Shown piece by piece: positions 1 to 9,971 of a stretch of 33,849 bases of DNA; position 1 is the first letter of the stretch, and the number at the start of each line of letters is the position of its first letter. Position numbers and translations under genes: made by a program. The notes below the pieces were generated by a model, which saw only the letters and a program-made list of their open reading frames with translations, had not been told where the DNA came from and searched no databases. This DNA comes from Chara braunii. Lineage: Eukaryota; Streptophyta; Charophyceae; Charales; Characeae. The stretch spans positions 1,138,341 to 1,172,189 of the forward strand of contig BFEA01000158.1 of the NCBI GenBank assembly GCA_003427395.1. Direction: 5' to 3'.

Positions 1-211
1 CACCCTACTCCCTGACCACCGCCAATTAGGGCATTGGACAACATGCCTATGCTTGCAGGGGTCCCCTGTATAGGCTTAGGAGCAGTGGTAGGTAGACTAT
101 GAAAAGTGAAATTGAGAGAAAAATGTGGCGTAGTTTTATAAAATAAGGACATGAAATGGAGATATCTGATCCGTGGTCCATCGGGCCATTAAAAAAAAAA
201 AAAAAAAAAAA
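1..211 (+). repeat. SINE-like 3' end with A-tail
   Basis: The stretch ends in a 21-base A-run (191-211) preceded by GGTCCATCGGGCCATT. A similar stretch, GGGCACTGGGCCCTTT, precedes the A-run at 29760, so this looks like the 3' end of the same retroelement family. The 5' end lies outside the window or is unrecognised. No coding potential is seen. Confidence 0.4.
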
Positions 212-508
212 TCAGCGGCCTAGCTCAATTGTGTAAGGCTAGTTATTGGTACCGACACCAGGTCTGCTCCGCATTTGTTGGCTCATTACCATCACTACCA
301 TTAGTATCTTCATCACCAGAAGTATCACCAGCAAGGTTCATAAGGGACGCCGGACCCGGTCCCCAACAAGTGTTGTATTATCGAGAGATGGTTAGTGGAA
401 GGGCAAAAATTCAGGGTTTTCCGTCGCACCACCACAACCAATGTCGTCAAAAATTTCATGAATAAACAATGCAGGCTCATAATACAAACGTAAAAAAAAA
501 AAAAAAAA
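212..508 (+). mobile_element. tRNA-derived SINE-like element
   Basis: A tRNA-like head starts at about 215 with an A-box-like TAGCTCAATTG at 222-232. It is followed by a CATCACTACCATT-rich spacer and the motif GGGACGCCGGACCCGG near 346, which recurs near 29646 and 32406 and, on the minus strand, near 10070. The element ends in an A-run (492-508). No convincing target-site duplication is visible because the 5' flank is another A-tail. The B box is diverged, so it is probably inactive. Confidence 0.5.
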
Positions 509-620
509 CAGCGAAAAAAACAACAACAACAACTCAGAGGCACTATAAAACCCTATTGGGAGTAGCTTTTGGAGTTCGCCAATTTTTTTTCCGAATTCGG
601 TGTTTTTGTCATTACAAATA

Positions 621-787
621 TTAAACCACCAGTACCTCTCCTTGCCATTTTGCCGAGACGCGCCAGGTAACGCGGTGGCCTAACTGTGGAGGGCCACCGT
701 CTACAAATAAAATGGGCGGCCCATTTTCATTTTCGCTCGGTGTGCAGTGTCCGCGACCAACATATCGGAAAGGTACTACTGGTTTAA
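621..787. mobile_element. MITE, family 2 (TTAAACCACCAGTAC ends)
   Basis: The ends are inverted: TTAAACCACCAGTACCT at 621 and AGGTACTACTGGTTTAA ending at 787. The interior has a further self-complementary segment (GGTGGCC...GGCCACC near 673-698). No open frame exists. The same termini occur at 29086, 29963, 30217 and 32027, defining a family of non-autonomous foldback elements of about 150-215 bp. The duplicated target cannot be resolved because the termini themselves begin with TTA or TTTA. Confidence 0.75.
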
Positions 788-1223
788 CCATATGTGTGTG
801 ACGAACCACTTCCGGACCCCGTGCTATCTTTCGTACCCCTTAACTCAATACCCCCCTTTTTTGTATCATACTGACCTCACAAAACCCCCGTCGCTTTTCT
901 TGATTTTAGGCGCCTTGTTTGGGCCCCCATTTTCGGAAGTTCTATTGATTCTTGAAATTCTGTTTTTTGTAATTCGGGAAATGCATGGGAAATTACGCAC
1001 GCCTTAGCGAGCACACTGGGAATCGGGCTCAACAGTTAGGAATTCCGGAATAAGCGAAACCCGACGTGTCTTTTTCTTTGCATGTATGTTCTCGGTCACG
1101 ACGGAAAAAACTCTAGGAATTTTGTGAGAATACGGATAGGCATAGGACTTTCTTTTCCCGTGTCGACTTTCTCGCGTGGATATGGTGATTTCAATTTTTG
1201 AATTGGTGTAGGACGTAGGCAAG

Positions 1224-1753
1224 TTGTCACTGTTTTGGTGCCTTATTTTCTCTTGGTGTCGGCGCCGCGCATGCGAGCTTCCTCCTCCTTATTTCCCGCG
1301 TCCTTCTTCCCCCGCGCTCTCTTCTCTCTCCCTTCCCCCTCCTCTTCTTCTCCTATCGCAACTGTTTTTCCCTCTCTCTCTCTTTCTTTGCTTTTTGCGC
1401 GCCTGTTTCCCCTTCTTGATCCTCTGAATCTTGGACCCGTCTCGCGCTGTTTTTCGCGCCTCGTTCCTTCTCGCTCTTCAACCTTAGCTCACGAAACCCA
1501 GTTGATCCTCCGATTACCCCTGCTCATCAATCAGACGCGTTGAGCAAAAGGATCTTCCTATTGCGCGACGAATCTGATTGGCTGAATATCGGGGTCCGAA
1601 GGATCAACATGGCTTCCCTTGAGCACCCCTCGTTGAACCTTCTCCTCTTACACTTCGATTTCCTCTCTGTCTTCTCCCCCATCTATCTCCTTTCTCGCAA
1701 CTATAAATTATGCAAGCGCGCCTGCAAATCTCTCTTACGTTTTCCACTTGCAG
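1224..1753 (+). promoter_or_regulatory. Pyrimidine-rich, CpG-rich promoter-like stretch
   Basis: From about 1270 to 1400 the plus strand is dominated by CTCC/TTCT tracts with several CpGs, then becomes mixed. A TATAAAT sequence lies at 1702-1708. A pyrimidine run ending in CTTGCAG (to 1753) could be a splice acceptor. This resembles the upstream or 5' UTR region of a plus-strand gene, but no coding sequence could be tied to it. The call is inference from base composition only. Confidence 0.25.
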
Positions 1754-1956
1754 GCCAGCTTCTGGGAAGCAGTGGCTAGGTGATGCGTTTGGTGCGAGTC
1801 GAAAAGTCCTGCCGGGCTGACTGTAGGCTGGCCGGTTGCGCGCTTGATCGCCACGACGGACTGTGGGATCCGGGCGAGCCGAGTTGAGTCTGCGTCAGTG
1901 GGGTGACGATCGCAGTGGCGGAAGTTAGCACGGGATGGCCAGGATCGTCGGTGCAG
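1754..1956 (+). other. Possible 5' exon of an unidentified gene
   Basis: This is a GC-rich 203-base segment. It is bounded on the left by a pyrimidine-rich acceptor-like sequence (ending CAG at 1753) and on the right by a donor-like CAG/GTATGA at 1956/1957. An ATG at 1935 would open a frame reading MARIVGA into the donor. A short upstream frame starts at 1782 and stops after 34 codons. No protein family is recognised and no following exon was found between 1957 and 3660, so it may equally be non-coding. Confidence 0.2.
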
Positions 1957-2125
1957 GTATGAGGATTGATAATTAGAGTGGAGTGGATGATTGGCCTGGG
2001 ACCATATTGGAATTTCACGGCAAATGCGCCCTCATAATTGCGGATCATTTTTTTGGTGTGAGTTCATGGCTGCAAAGCCGAATGTTCCTTTGTCGGATTC
2101 CAGTGTCTCCTATCTCGACATTCTT

Positions 2126-2128
<3 letters not shown>

Positions 2129-2179
<51 letters not shown>
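2129..2179. repeat. (CT)n microsatellite
   Basis: About 25 uninterrupted CT dinucleotides. Open frames across it read only Ser-Leu or Arg-Glu repeats and are not genes. Confidence 0.95.
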
Positions 2180-2181
<2 letters not shown>

Positions 2182-2199
2182 CCATCTCTCTCTGATTTG

Positions 2200-3665
2200 A
2201 ATGACGATGTGTTACGAGTTTGTCTCTCATGTGACCCAAAGTGAACTCTTGTGACTCTTTGTGAAGAAGAACTTCTTCCGGAACTCTTCCATTAGTTTCC
2301 TGGGTAATCCCCGGATGTAAGGGAGCTCAATCCTCGTGTCTTGTGAACGGTGGATGCGTGTGTACTGTCCCCCGATTTGTCTTAGATGCATCATTGGCAT
2401 TTTCGCACCTTCCACAGTGGATGTATGCATGGAAATGTTTGTATGTGAATTTCTGCGTTGATTAGACCCTGATCTCGATGGGATTTTGTTCGAGAATGCA
2501 AGAGTGTTTAGATCTGTCGTTTTGAATACACTGCGCATACCATCTGCCTTATGCTGCACAACATCTGCAGACAGTCTATGGAGCAGCCTTGAAAACGCCA
2601 GGCGTCTCGTGTTTTTGTTGATCTGATCAGCCGAAACTGAGTCGCGGGTTGATCCCCCGAAACTCCAACCCGAATAATGCATGGATGCTTCCCTCGTGTC
2701 AAAAGGAAGGAAAATACTAGTTAGTTCTTTTTCAATTGTGCTTTTTGATGACGTCTCGAGGTTTTGCTTTCTTGCAAACTCCTTTTGATTGATTGATATG
2801 TGGACTAACGGTTGCTCCTTGGTCGGGCGCCAGTCTTCCGTATCTCCCTCGCCAACACGCTCCTTCCCTTACAACGAGGAAAGGACACGTGTATGCGAGT
2901 GGGACGTACGAGAAGCTGTCGCACGGATCGGCGGACAATATTACTTCCCTCCCGAAAATCGTTGTTCCGGGTTCGTGGATGCGGGTTCTGTCATTATCGA
3001 TACGCACTCCCCACCCTACTCATTACTGTTGTCATTCAACGAGTTGATCATCATTCCGTGGACGGCAGTGGCGCCCCATTGGCCTCGAACCCTGTGCACT
3101 GAGTGCCAGCGTTTCAATCGCTACGAATCAAAGGGTTTCCACTACCGGATACAGAGTGAAGACGAGCACAAGGAAAGAGCCACGCGGCTGAGACCATCCA
3201 CGTCGGACTCAGAACTGACCAACGAGCGACGCCGGGACTTGATATGAAAACGGAACACGCGGAGTGTACCGAAGCCCTTCCGCTCTAAACGAAGATCCGT
3301 AGCGCGGTGGGAAGCTCGACAATACTCTTTGGATTGAATTTGGATTTTTCTCTCTTCGCGCCCTGCCCGCGCGCGCACTCCGTGACGCGCGAAAGCAACC
3401 GGCTTACTTCATCGGACCAACACGGGGGATTTCAATTTTGTCTGTGTCCCCACACTCAATTTTCCAAAAATCCTTGGCACATCCCATCTTGCTGTTTTTC
3501 TGGGCCTTTTTTCCGCACTCGTAGCACTCTGAGCGGAAAACAGCACATGGCGTGAGGTTAGCGCGTCACATGTGGACTGGAGCCCCCTGCAAGACAGATA
3601 GGAGAATGTGCTCTTACCTTCACTTCTAGTTGTTGACGTGGGTGGGTTTTTTAATATATTTTTTT
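2200..3665. other. Unassigned mixed-composition sequence
   Basis: Frames of about 150 codons exist on both strands (2227-2682 minus, 2789-3247 plus). Neither shows a recognisable domain, and overlapping frames of similar length on the other strand argue against coding. Composition is moderately CpG-rich, especially 2800-3400, unlike the AT-rich LINE region that follows. It may be intron or UTR of a gene whose promoter lies near 1.2-1.7 kb. Confidence 0.3.
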
Positions 3666-3671
3666 TAAGCT

Positions 3672-4010
3672 GAATTTGTAAGGCAAGCAAGTGACACTTG
3701 GGAGGTCTTGGGTTCAATCCCCAATGCCCTTATGTACCTTCATGGGCAAGCGTGGCGCCCGCCACCTAGAGATAGGTCGCTGGTCCTCCCAACCGGCATT
3801 GAGGAGAGACTGCTGATGTTCGTAGGGAGAGGGGACCAGAGGGCAGGCACAACAACTGGCCCATTGAAGAAGCTCGGTACTGATGCTACTGGCTGAACCC
3901 TGGCTGGTATCACACCTGCTGGCGGGTGCAGCTCTACATGTTCCCTCGTTGAGCACGGATGCGGCTGCTGCAGGGTTCCCCATAATACTATAATGGCCTG
4001 AAACGCCGTC
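3672..4010 (+). mobile_element. tRNA-derived SINE, 5'-truncated
   Basis: A tRNA-like 3' half is visible near 3690-3725: GCAAGTGACACTTGGGAGGT, then a Pol III B box GGTTCAATCCC near 3712-3722. It matches in order the head of the full-length SINE at 21147-21461 (GCAAGTGGCATTCAGGAGGT, B box GGTTCGATCC). The body downstream (CCTAGAGATAGGTCGCTGG...) is also loosely similar. No clean A-box or A-tail is visible, so this is an old or truncated copy. Confidence 0.55.
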
Positions 4011-4159
4011 CTGTCCAGATTTGAAAGGTAATTGATTTGGTTGGGCTTAAAATGAGAGAAATGAAATGGAGAATAGAGGCCGGGGACCTCACAATTCAAT
4101 GGGGGGGGCATTATCCAGCTTAGGCTCATGCTGGAAACCAAGTCCAACATCCAACCATT

Positions 4160-5500
4160 TCCTCAAACCAACTTTCCAAAAAATTACCTTGAAGCATCAG
4201 ACAATATAAAGGAGAAACCTAAAAGCCCCTAGCATCTAACCCACACTTTCTTATGCTATCTAAAAGCTACAACACAATCTAAAATCTATTTCTCAAAAAC
4301 AAGAGAAAGCTACTTCTCAAAAGCAATGAGATTCCTTTTACTCCCTTGTCCTATTCTCCTCAACCCTTATTAGCCCTGATTGCCTCCTTATTCGAAAAGT
4401 TTGTTCTTGGGTATCCCTTCCAACCTTCACCCCTTTTTTCGAGATGGAAAAACATACCTTGGGTATAAGACAGCCCAACCATTTGTCACCTAGCCTCCGG
4501 TGAATTTGCACCCAACCAGCGGGAAATGACTAACTTCTTGTCCAACATTTTTTTTTCCCCAGGAAGCGCAAAACCGAGTTATTTGTTGAGGTCCAGTCTT
4601 GACTTTCCTTCAGTCTGTCATAATGGTCAGTTGAATCTGTGTGTTTCAACAATTGAATTTGTTGCTGAGGAGGGAAAACTCCATTCCCAAAAGCTCTTGC
4701 ATTTCTGGCCCTCCTGCTAACATCCATCAGAACTCCTCGACATACTAGAGCTACATATCCCAAACCTGAGTGGAGGAGGATCCCTATTGAGGTAACCCAT
4801 ATAGAATCCAATTGTCCGACCGATCCCACTTTTGACCCACTACCTTATTCCAGTGTGTCTTCCACCGCATCCAAAGCTCGTTTGTCAAGGGACATTCTAT
4901 CCACAGATGGTTGTGACAGTCCGACTCTCATCCCCACGGACAACATTGACAAGCGTACTCAGATTCATCCCCTTCGAGCTTAGACAATAGGTTGTACGTG
5001 TAACCAAGATAGACTGCAACCACATCAGACTCGCTTGGTGCTGAGACAAGATTTTCCTTAGCGTCTTTCACAATGTGCAGTGGTCAAACTCGTGAAAGAG
5101 GGAGATATGTCTTGGGCCTCCTTAATTCTCTCCTCTGCCAACCTCAGTGTTTTTTTCTTAATTCCTTGCCACAGCATCGGGACTCCTATGCGGGTTTTGT
5201 ATTGAAAAAGAGGGGTCTCCTGTTCAGGGCCTGAATTCCCAAACAAAACATGAAGAAGCGATTCTTTTCAAAAATTGTCCACTTTATTCTATAGAAGAGA
5301 CCAACTAACGTTCTTGGAAGTTTGTTTTAGACACGAAACTCTACTCACCTAATTGTAGATATTATCACGTCATCCTCAACAAGATTCAAATGTTTGGTAC
5401 CATTACGAAACAGTCTAATGGTTCATTCCTGAACTTTCACTCCCCCAGCCAATTTCGAGCCCACCACATTCCACAGAATTTACACCCTACTTGAATCCTT
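4160..5500 (-). pseudogene. LINE retrotransposon ORF2, C-terminal part (decayed)
   Basis: Read on the minus strand, the translation contains a zinc-binding region typical of the C-terminus of plant LINE ORF2. A CQCC pair (about 4945-4955) is followed after a short gap by CHNHLW, then ECPLTNELWMRWKTHW (about 4855-4905). Near 4710 follows RNARAF, the conserved box downstream of that domain in plant LINEs. Several stop codons and frameshifts interrupt the frame, so no protein can be made. It is the distal continuation of the reverse-transcriptase fragment at 6490-8042; about 1 kb of unrelated repeat DNA now separates them. The exact 3' end is not clear; no A-tail was found. Confidence 0.75.
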
Positions 5501-5520
5501 CTATGGTTTTAGCGAAGTCT

Positions 5521-5640
5521 CTAGTGACATGCAGTTAATGGAGGGCCGAAAATTCCTTGTTTTCGCCGACAGTTTCGATGCAATTTTCAGCAAGGATTTC
5601 AAAAATAAAACATATGGGCCCATATTGGCCCCATAGTGCA
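5521..5640 (+). repeat. Dispersed repeat, copy adjacent to the hammerhead element
   Basis: Starts GACATGCAGTTAATGGAGGG and ends TTTCAAAAATAAAACATATGG...CCATAGTGCAAA. A clearly related copy lies at 6330-6430, and a diverged one is embedded at about 388-480. The copies at 5521 and 6330 are in direct orientation and bracket the (TA)n plus hammerhead unit. They probably represent the 3' part of a retroelement family. Confidence 0.6.
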
Positions 5641-5696
5641 AATATATATATATATATATATACATACATATATATATACATATATATATATATATA
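5641..5696. repeat. (TA)n microsatellite, imperfect
   Basis: Alternating TA with a few CATA interruptions, between the dispersed repeat and the hammerhead-bearing unit. Confidence 0.9.
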
Positions 5697-5806
5697 GGCG
5701 GCCATGTTGTGCCTCTAGTGCCAGCGGCGTGTCTGGAGTGTATTTTTTGGCTGTGACAGACCTTTCTTTATTTTGTGGATGTTTTGCTGGCTTGTGATGG
5801 GGTATC

Positions 5807-6029
5807 TGTAGAGTTTTCCATCTGGTGTGGGTGAGTGATAGTCTACTTTGATTTTAATTAAGGTAGATTATCATTTACAGTGTAATCAGTGAGGGGATTC
5901 TATAGACTGTTGAGGGTTCAGCCTCCTGATGAGTCGGCGAAACTCCGACGAAACAGTTTGTCACAACCCCTCGTTTGTTGTCCTCTTCTCTCTCTCTGCC
6001 TACGGTTTACCGGGCAGTTCTGTTTGTGA

Positions 6030-6033
<4 letters not shown>
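5807..6033 (+). mobile_element. Hammerhead-ribozyme repeat element, copy 1
   Basis: A unit of about 230 bp starts CTGTAGAGTTTTCCATCTGG and ends CAGTTCTGTTTGTGACGATA. The whole unit recurs on the minus strand at 27976-28212 with only about seven substitutions and one CT indel by eye. It contains no open frame. It has an imperfect hairpin (GATAGTCTAC...GTAGATTATC, about 5837-5873), a hammerhead ribozyme (5902-5961) and a CT-rich tail. The downstream boundary is a long (TA)n tract. Short, non-coding, ribozyme-bearing repeats of this kind occur as retrozymes or as terminal repeats of Penelope-like elements; which applies here is not settled. The 107 bases upstream (5700-5806) may also belong to it. 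Confidence 0.8.
5902..5961 (+). ncRNA. Hammerhead ribozyme (type III fold), copy 1
   Basis: All core positions are present in order. The stem III 3' strand ends ACTG (5906-5909), followed by UU, so the predicted cleavage is after 5911. Stem I is GAGG/CCTC with a GTTCAG loop (5912-5925). Then come CUGAUGA (5926-5932), stem II GTCGG/CCGAC with a 7-base loop (5933-5949), GAAA (5950-5953) and the stem III 5' strand CAGT (5954-5957). Stem III can extend to eight pairs with G-U wobbles (5902-5909 with 5954-5961). The cleavage triplet is GUU rather than the usual GUC. An alternative minimal fold closes stem III as GAAAC...GTC (5950-5962) as in Penelope-type hammerheads, but stem I then does not pair next to the core. 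Confidence 0.8.
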
Positions 6034-6074
<41 letters not shown>

Positions 6075-6075
6075 N

Positions 6076-6126
<51 letters not shown>

Positions 6127-6127
6127 A
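6032..6127. repeat. (TA)n microsatellite with one N
   Basis: About 48 TA units with one CA interruption and an N at 6075. It directly abuts the end of the hammerhead element. Confidence 0.95.
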
Positions 6128-6329
6128 ACAGGCCAAGGAAAACGAAAAAAAAACTTAACAACGTTATAAAATACAAAAACACTGACTCTCGGAGTTAAAA
6201 TGAAGCATTCAACGAATCCAATGAAATGCCAACCTTCTCATTAATGATCCGAACATACCAAAACTAGAAACATGACGTACCCTGAAGCACCTACATATCA
6301 TACAAAAAGAAAGCAAGAAAAAAACAAAG

Positions 6330-6430
6330 ACACGCGGTTAACGGAGGACCAAAAAAATATTGTTTTCGTCGACAGTTTTTGTGCAATTCAGCAAGAATTT
6401 CAAAAATAAACAATACTGGCCCATAATGCA
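6330..6430 (+). repeat. Dispersed repeat, second copy
   Basis: Starts GACACGCGGTTAACGGAGGA and ends TTTCAAAAATAAACAATACTGGCCCATAATGCA, parallel to the copy at 5521-5640. Together they flank the TA/hammerhead block inside the LINE. Confidence 0.6.
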
Positions 6431-6489
6431 CTCAACATAAGCCTTGAGAAGGTTCATCGAGTCAGGGGTTGACAAAAATTAAATTAGTT

Positions 6490-8042
6490 AGATTGATTTT
6501 TAGATTATGCAACCTTGGTAGTTTGAGTCTGAGATTAATATAGGAGATTCAATCAGTTTCCCTCTCATCGAGTCATCCCAAACATCTTTAATCTGAAACA
6601 TGCCCTTTTCCACCCAGCCTCTACCAAAGTTGTCAGGGTTGTCCTTGACATCAAAGGGTAGGCCAGTCTTTTGAACTATAAATTTATTGTCGAATAATAA
6701 CTGATTAAGTACTTTCGTCTTGGATTCAAGTCTTGCCATTTGTTCCGGCAGGAGTTTATACTAGGCTCCTAATACAAGCTTCCACGTCTTAAATTTTCCT
6801 CATGTGAACGAAGGAGGACATTAGATAGCATAACCATACATGATTATGGTCCTTCAAGGGCCATTTAAGTTCATTGTCTAGCAAGTACTTGCTAGGCGAA
6901 TCCATAACTTAACAGGGTTATCAAACATGATCAAACTAAGTCGTTTTCAAAGTAGAGTCACGTTCAGCTGCGTGGGGTTAAGGGCTCTTGGACCCCCTTG
7001 ATCCTTCAGTAAACAATTTGCCCGCCATATCACTTTCATCATAAATCCCTGTTGTTCTGCAGCAACAAGTTTCCACAGTTATCTTACCATTGCCGCCTTG
7101 ATCAACTTATAAGTATCCTCCCCCAACATACAAACAACTGAAGGAAACCACAATACCGAGAAGATTGTTGTTGAAATCATCAAGGCTCTACCTAGTACGA
7201 ATAACTTATGGTTTATGATCCTAACTATCGCTTTTGTTGTGACCTTCTCACTCAATATATTGTCTTGGTCCTTTGAGCAATTGGATAAGGAAACCTGCAC
7301 TCCCAGGAAGTGCTCCAAGTGGGGAGGAAGAAAATAACGGTTTTATTCCAATTTATTAAAATCACTAACAGATAGCAGTAATTATCTAATAATAATCATA
7401 GTTCCTTCATTGAGCTAGCCTCATTAGCGCACGTAACCGTTAAATTGTTCCTATCCAATGTAATGAGCGGAGAATATGAAGACTCATTATATTCTCATTT
7501 TTTGCAATGTTATCAAGTAGAATCTCTAGTTGTAGAACAAACAACGGTGAGGCAAGGGGACAACCTCGCCTCAAGGAACCTGTTAGAGAGCCTTTGTCAG
7601 AAAGTAGCTTGACCATACATGGATTTGACACAGGTTAGGAAGTTTGAGCCAAATCCTTATTTAGACAAAGTAGTAAAAACAAAAGGGCATCACACTTTGT
7701 CGTACACATTTTTTATTTCTAACAGGATAATAGCTACATTTTTTTTTCCTCTTCCAATAACTTATGAATCAAGGGTTCGTATTGTGGTCATTATATTTTC
7801 TAAGATAGAGCGCCCTTTAGCAAATAATCTTTCAAGTTGTTTCCAACCAACAATATATGGCATACCATCGCAAGGTTGATTGTTTGCCAAGATTTATATG
7901 CAATGTTTATGATTGAAATCGATCGGTGATTTTTTATTTTTTTATCTAAATATGTCAGCAATATAGTTGAATCCTCCTCGTGGGAGGTGAAATCTATGTT
8001 ATAAAAATCAGGGTTGAATACCATATTCCAATCTTTTTGCAT
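6490..8042 (-). pseudogene. LINE retrotransposon reverse transcriptase (decayed)
   Basis: On the minus strand three blocks align in order with plant LINE ORF2. First, 8042-7800: KNHRSISIINIAYKSW, corresponding to the (N)WRPITLLNxxYK box at the start of the fingers. Second, about 7631-7440: GSLRRGCPLASPLF, matching the RGVRQGCPLSPLLF box of the palm. Third, 7318-6960: FLGVQV, then LGRALMISTTIFSVLWF and KVIWRANCLLKDQGG, matching the thumb region downstream of the palm. The segment 6739-6500 (GWVEKGMFQIKDVWDD) fits the spacer before the zinc-binding region. In-frame stops and frameshifts occur between blocks, so it is a pseudogene. The catalytic YxDD motif was not found. The reading direction continues into 5500-4160. 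Confidence 0.8.
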
Positions 8043-8360
8043 TTTGAGATTTTATGTGTCAGGAATGTAAACTAGAAGATTAGAAAATAATTTGTACATT
8101 CACTGTAGTTCATTGATGCGAAGGTTGTCATAATCTTTAAATATTATGAGTCTATAGTACTAGGAGTCCATTCGTTTCCATTTCATGACTACTATTTGGT
8201 CTGATTAGTTAAACAGTTTCTTATTGGATTGCTAACGTTGACCTCTCTAGAAAACTCTCAGACGACCATATTAGGCAACATTTCCTATTGCCAAGGGTTA
8301 AAAAAACTAACAAGCGTTAACACAACCGCTTTCAATCTGCTCGCGGAAAGGACCCTATCA

Positions 8361-8710
8361 ATGGTCCTACAAAAAATAATTAAAATAGCACCGTGGAATA
8401 TTTATGGCTTAGGGGATATTATGAATAGAAATAAACGTTCACAATTAAAAACTTGTGTTCACTCTAAATCTGTACAAATTATGACTCTTCATGATGCAAA
8501 AGTACCTCTGCAGAAAATCACAAAAATTAAGCAGTGGTGGAACGACCCTCAATAATGAGCACCGACAAGTGGCATGACTGTATAAGTCTTACTAAGGGTG
8601 CGACTATTTTGTTCAACAAAGATCTAAACTTTAATATCCTAAATTCCTTTCTAGACCGGATGAGAGATGGGTTTCGGTAAAAGCTACTAACTGCGTTTTC
8701 GTTAAAATTG
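8361..8710 (+). pseudogene. LINE endonuclease N-terminal fragment, opposite orientation
   Basis: On the plus strand the frame reads IKIAPWNIYGLGDIMNR, then VQIMTLHDAKV. This matches the start of the APE-type endonuclease of LINE ORF2 (consensus SWNxRGLG ... LQETK). The catalytic Glu of the QETK box is Asp here. After a frameshift, ATILFNKDLNFNILNSFLD (about 8600-8660) matches the next endonuclease segment, where an internal GVAILF-like strand is expected. Stops follow. It lies head to head with the minus-strand reverse transcriptase, 320 bp away, with the rest of the endonuclease absent. Confidence 0.7.
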
Positions 8711-8752
8711 TGTTTTTTTTTTTCCATTTCGAAATTTTCTACTTAAGTGCCT

Positions 8753-8829
8753 TGAAGAGGTCGTTTAACATGAGACTACCACTCATCCTAAAATATGGCC
8801 CTCATCGGACAGGCTAAACGACCTCTTCA
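8753..8829. mobile_element. Small foldback element with 15-bp perfect inverted ends
   Basis: TGAAGAGGTCGTTTA at 8753-8767 is perfectly inverted at 8815-8829, with 47 bp between. No coding potential. This could be a very short MITE or the ends of an internally deleted one. Confidence 0.6.
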
Positions 8830-9812
8830 TATCACTAAAGTACAAGTTGCGAAACAAAAAAAAAAAACTCAATATTCACCAAAATGCAATTAAACTCAAT
8901 CCCTGGCGCCTTAGTTACCATAACAGGAGCGGGTGGCTGCTGTAATTTTAGCCTCTAACTCCCCACCCCCCTACTCATGCTGGTTGGGAAACTTACATAC
9001 AGTACCCGGGCTTAACCAATCAGCAAGAGCGTCCCTTACAAATTACATAGTGCACAACGTGCTATAAAAGTGCGGCGATGTGTGTAGGGAGGAGGGCATG
9101 GGGGGGGGCGCAATAATCACAGTGGTCTAGCTGAACGGGAGGAGATTGACCAAATTTATCTTCGATCCTAAGGCCTATTGCATGAGAGGAGCAACAACGA
9201 AGTGCTTGCACAAATAAGGGGTGACGACCAGTGCATAAATTTGAGAGAGATGTACAAATTTCATCGAGTTTCATGGTTGGTAATGCCTAGAGCCGTATGT
9301 ATTTTAAATTTGTATGTGTAAAATGGGCGGGGAAGGTGATTATGGTACGGTGGCTGTTCACAAGGGGCATGACCATACAATCGATAAGGAATACAAACTA
9401 TAAATGAGGGTGATCTGCAACTGCATAGATTGGTCGATTGAAAGGTAACCGTCTCTCCTCATGATTTTGATGGAGAGGAAAGAACATTCTTCTAATAATG
9501 AAAGCTAAGAAGTTGGGGAAGCTGATGAAAAGTTGCAAGACAAACGTTAAACTTGTGCGTGTGGGTAGGTGCATTTTCTGGTGCGCCATTTGTAACTGTC
9601 CAGGGCCCAGGGGTAAAGCCATTCACTTGATATCACCCAAAGAAGCTCATGAAAACAGATAATGTCTATGAGCGACGTCAGACTTAGTTCAAAAAGGAAA
9701 GGAGACTGCAGGAGGAAGAATCAACGCTTCAAATGACAAGAGCAACAAGATGATGTGGCAACAAAGGTCACTCTCAAACAGACAAACATGCAAAGAGACG
9801 ATACCTAACATC
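8830..9812. other. Unassigned AT-rich sequence
   Basis: No recognisable gene, RNA or element. Short frames on the minus strand (9062-9274, 9398-9622) have no domain signal. A G-run lies near 9102-9109. Confidence 0.4.
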
Positions 9813-9935
9813 TATATGAAGAACTCTCACATACACTCTATATGATGAAATCGGGGATTACTCATTTGTGTGTCATGGATCAGGTTAGCTGCAAAGTAAT
9901 GATGATATTTTATATATAGCAGTGAAGCCGAATTG

Positions 9936-9937
<2 letters not shown>
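9813..9937 (+). repeat. Dispersed repeat, copy interrupted by a SINE
   Basis: Contains GAACTCTCACATACACTCTA and GCTGCAAAGTAATGATGA, then GTGAAGCCGAATTGT. The same order is found at 11968-12089. The copy ends exactly where the T-run of the minus-strand SINE starts, so that SINE inserted into this repeat. Confidence 0.75.
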
Positions 9938-9971
<34 letters not shown>

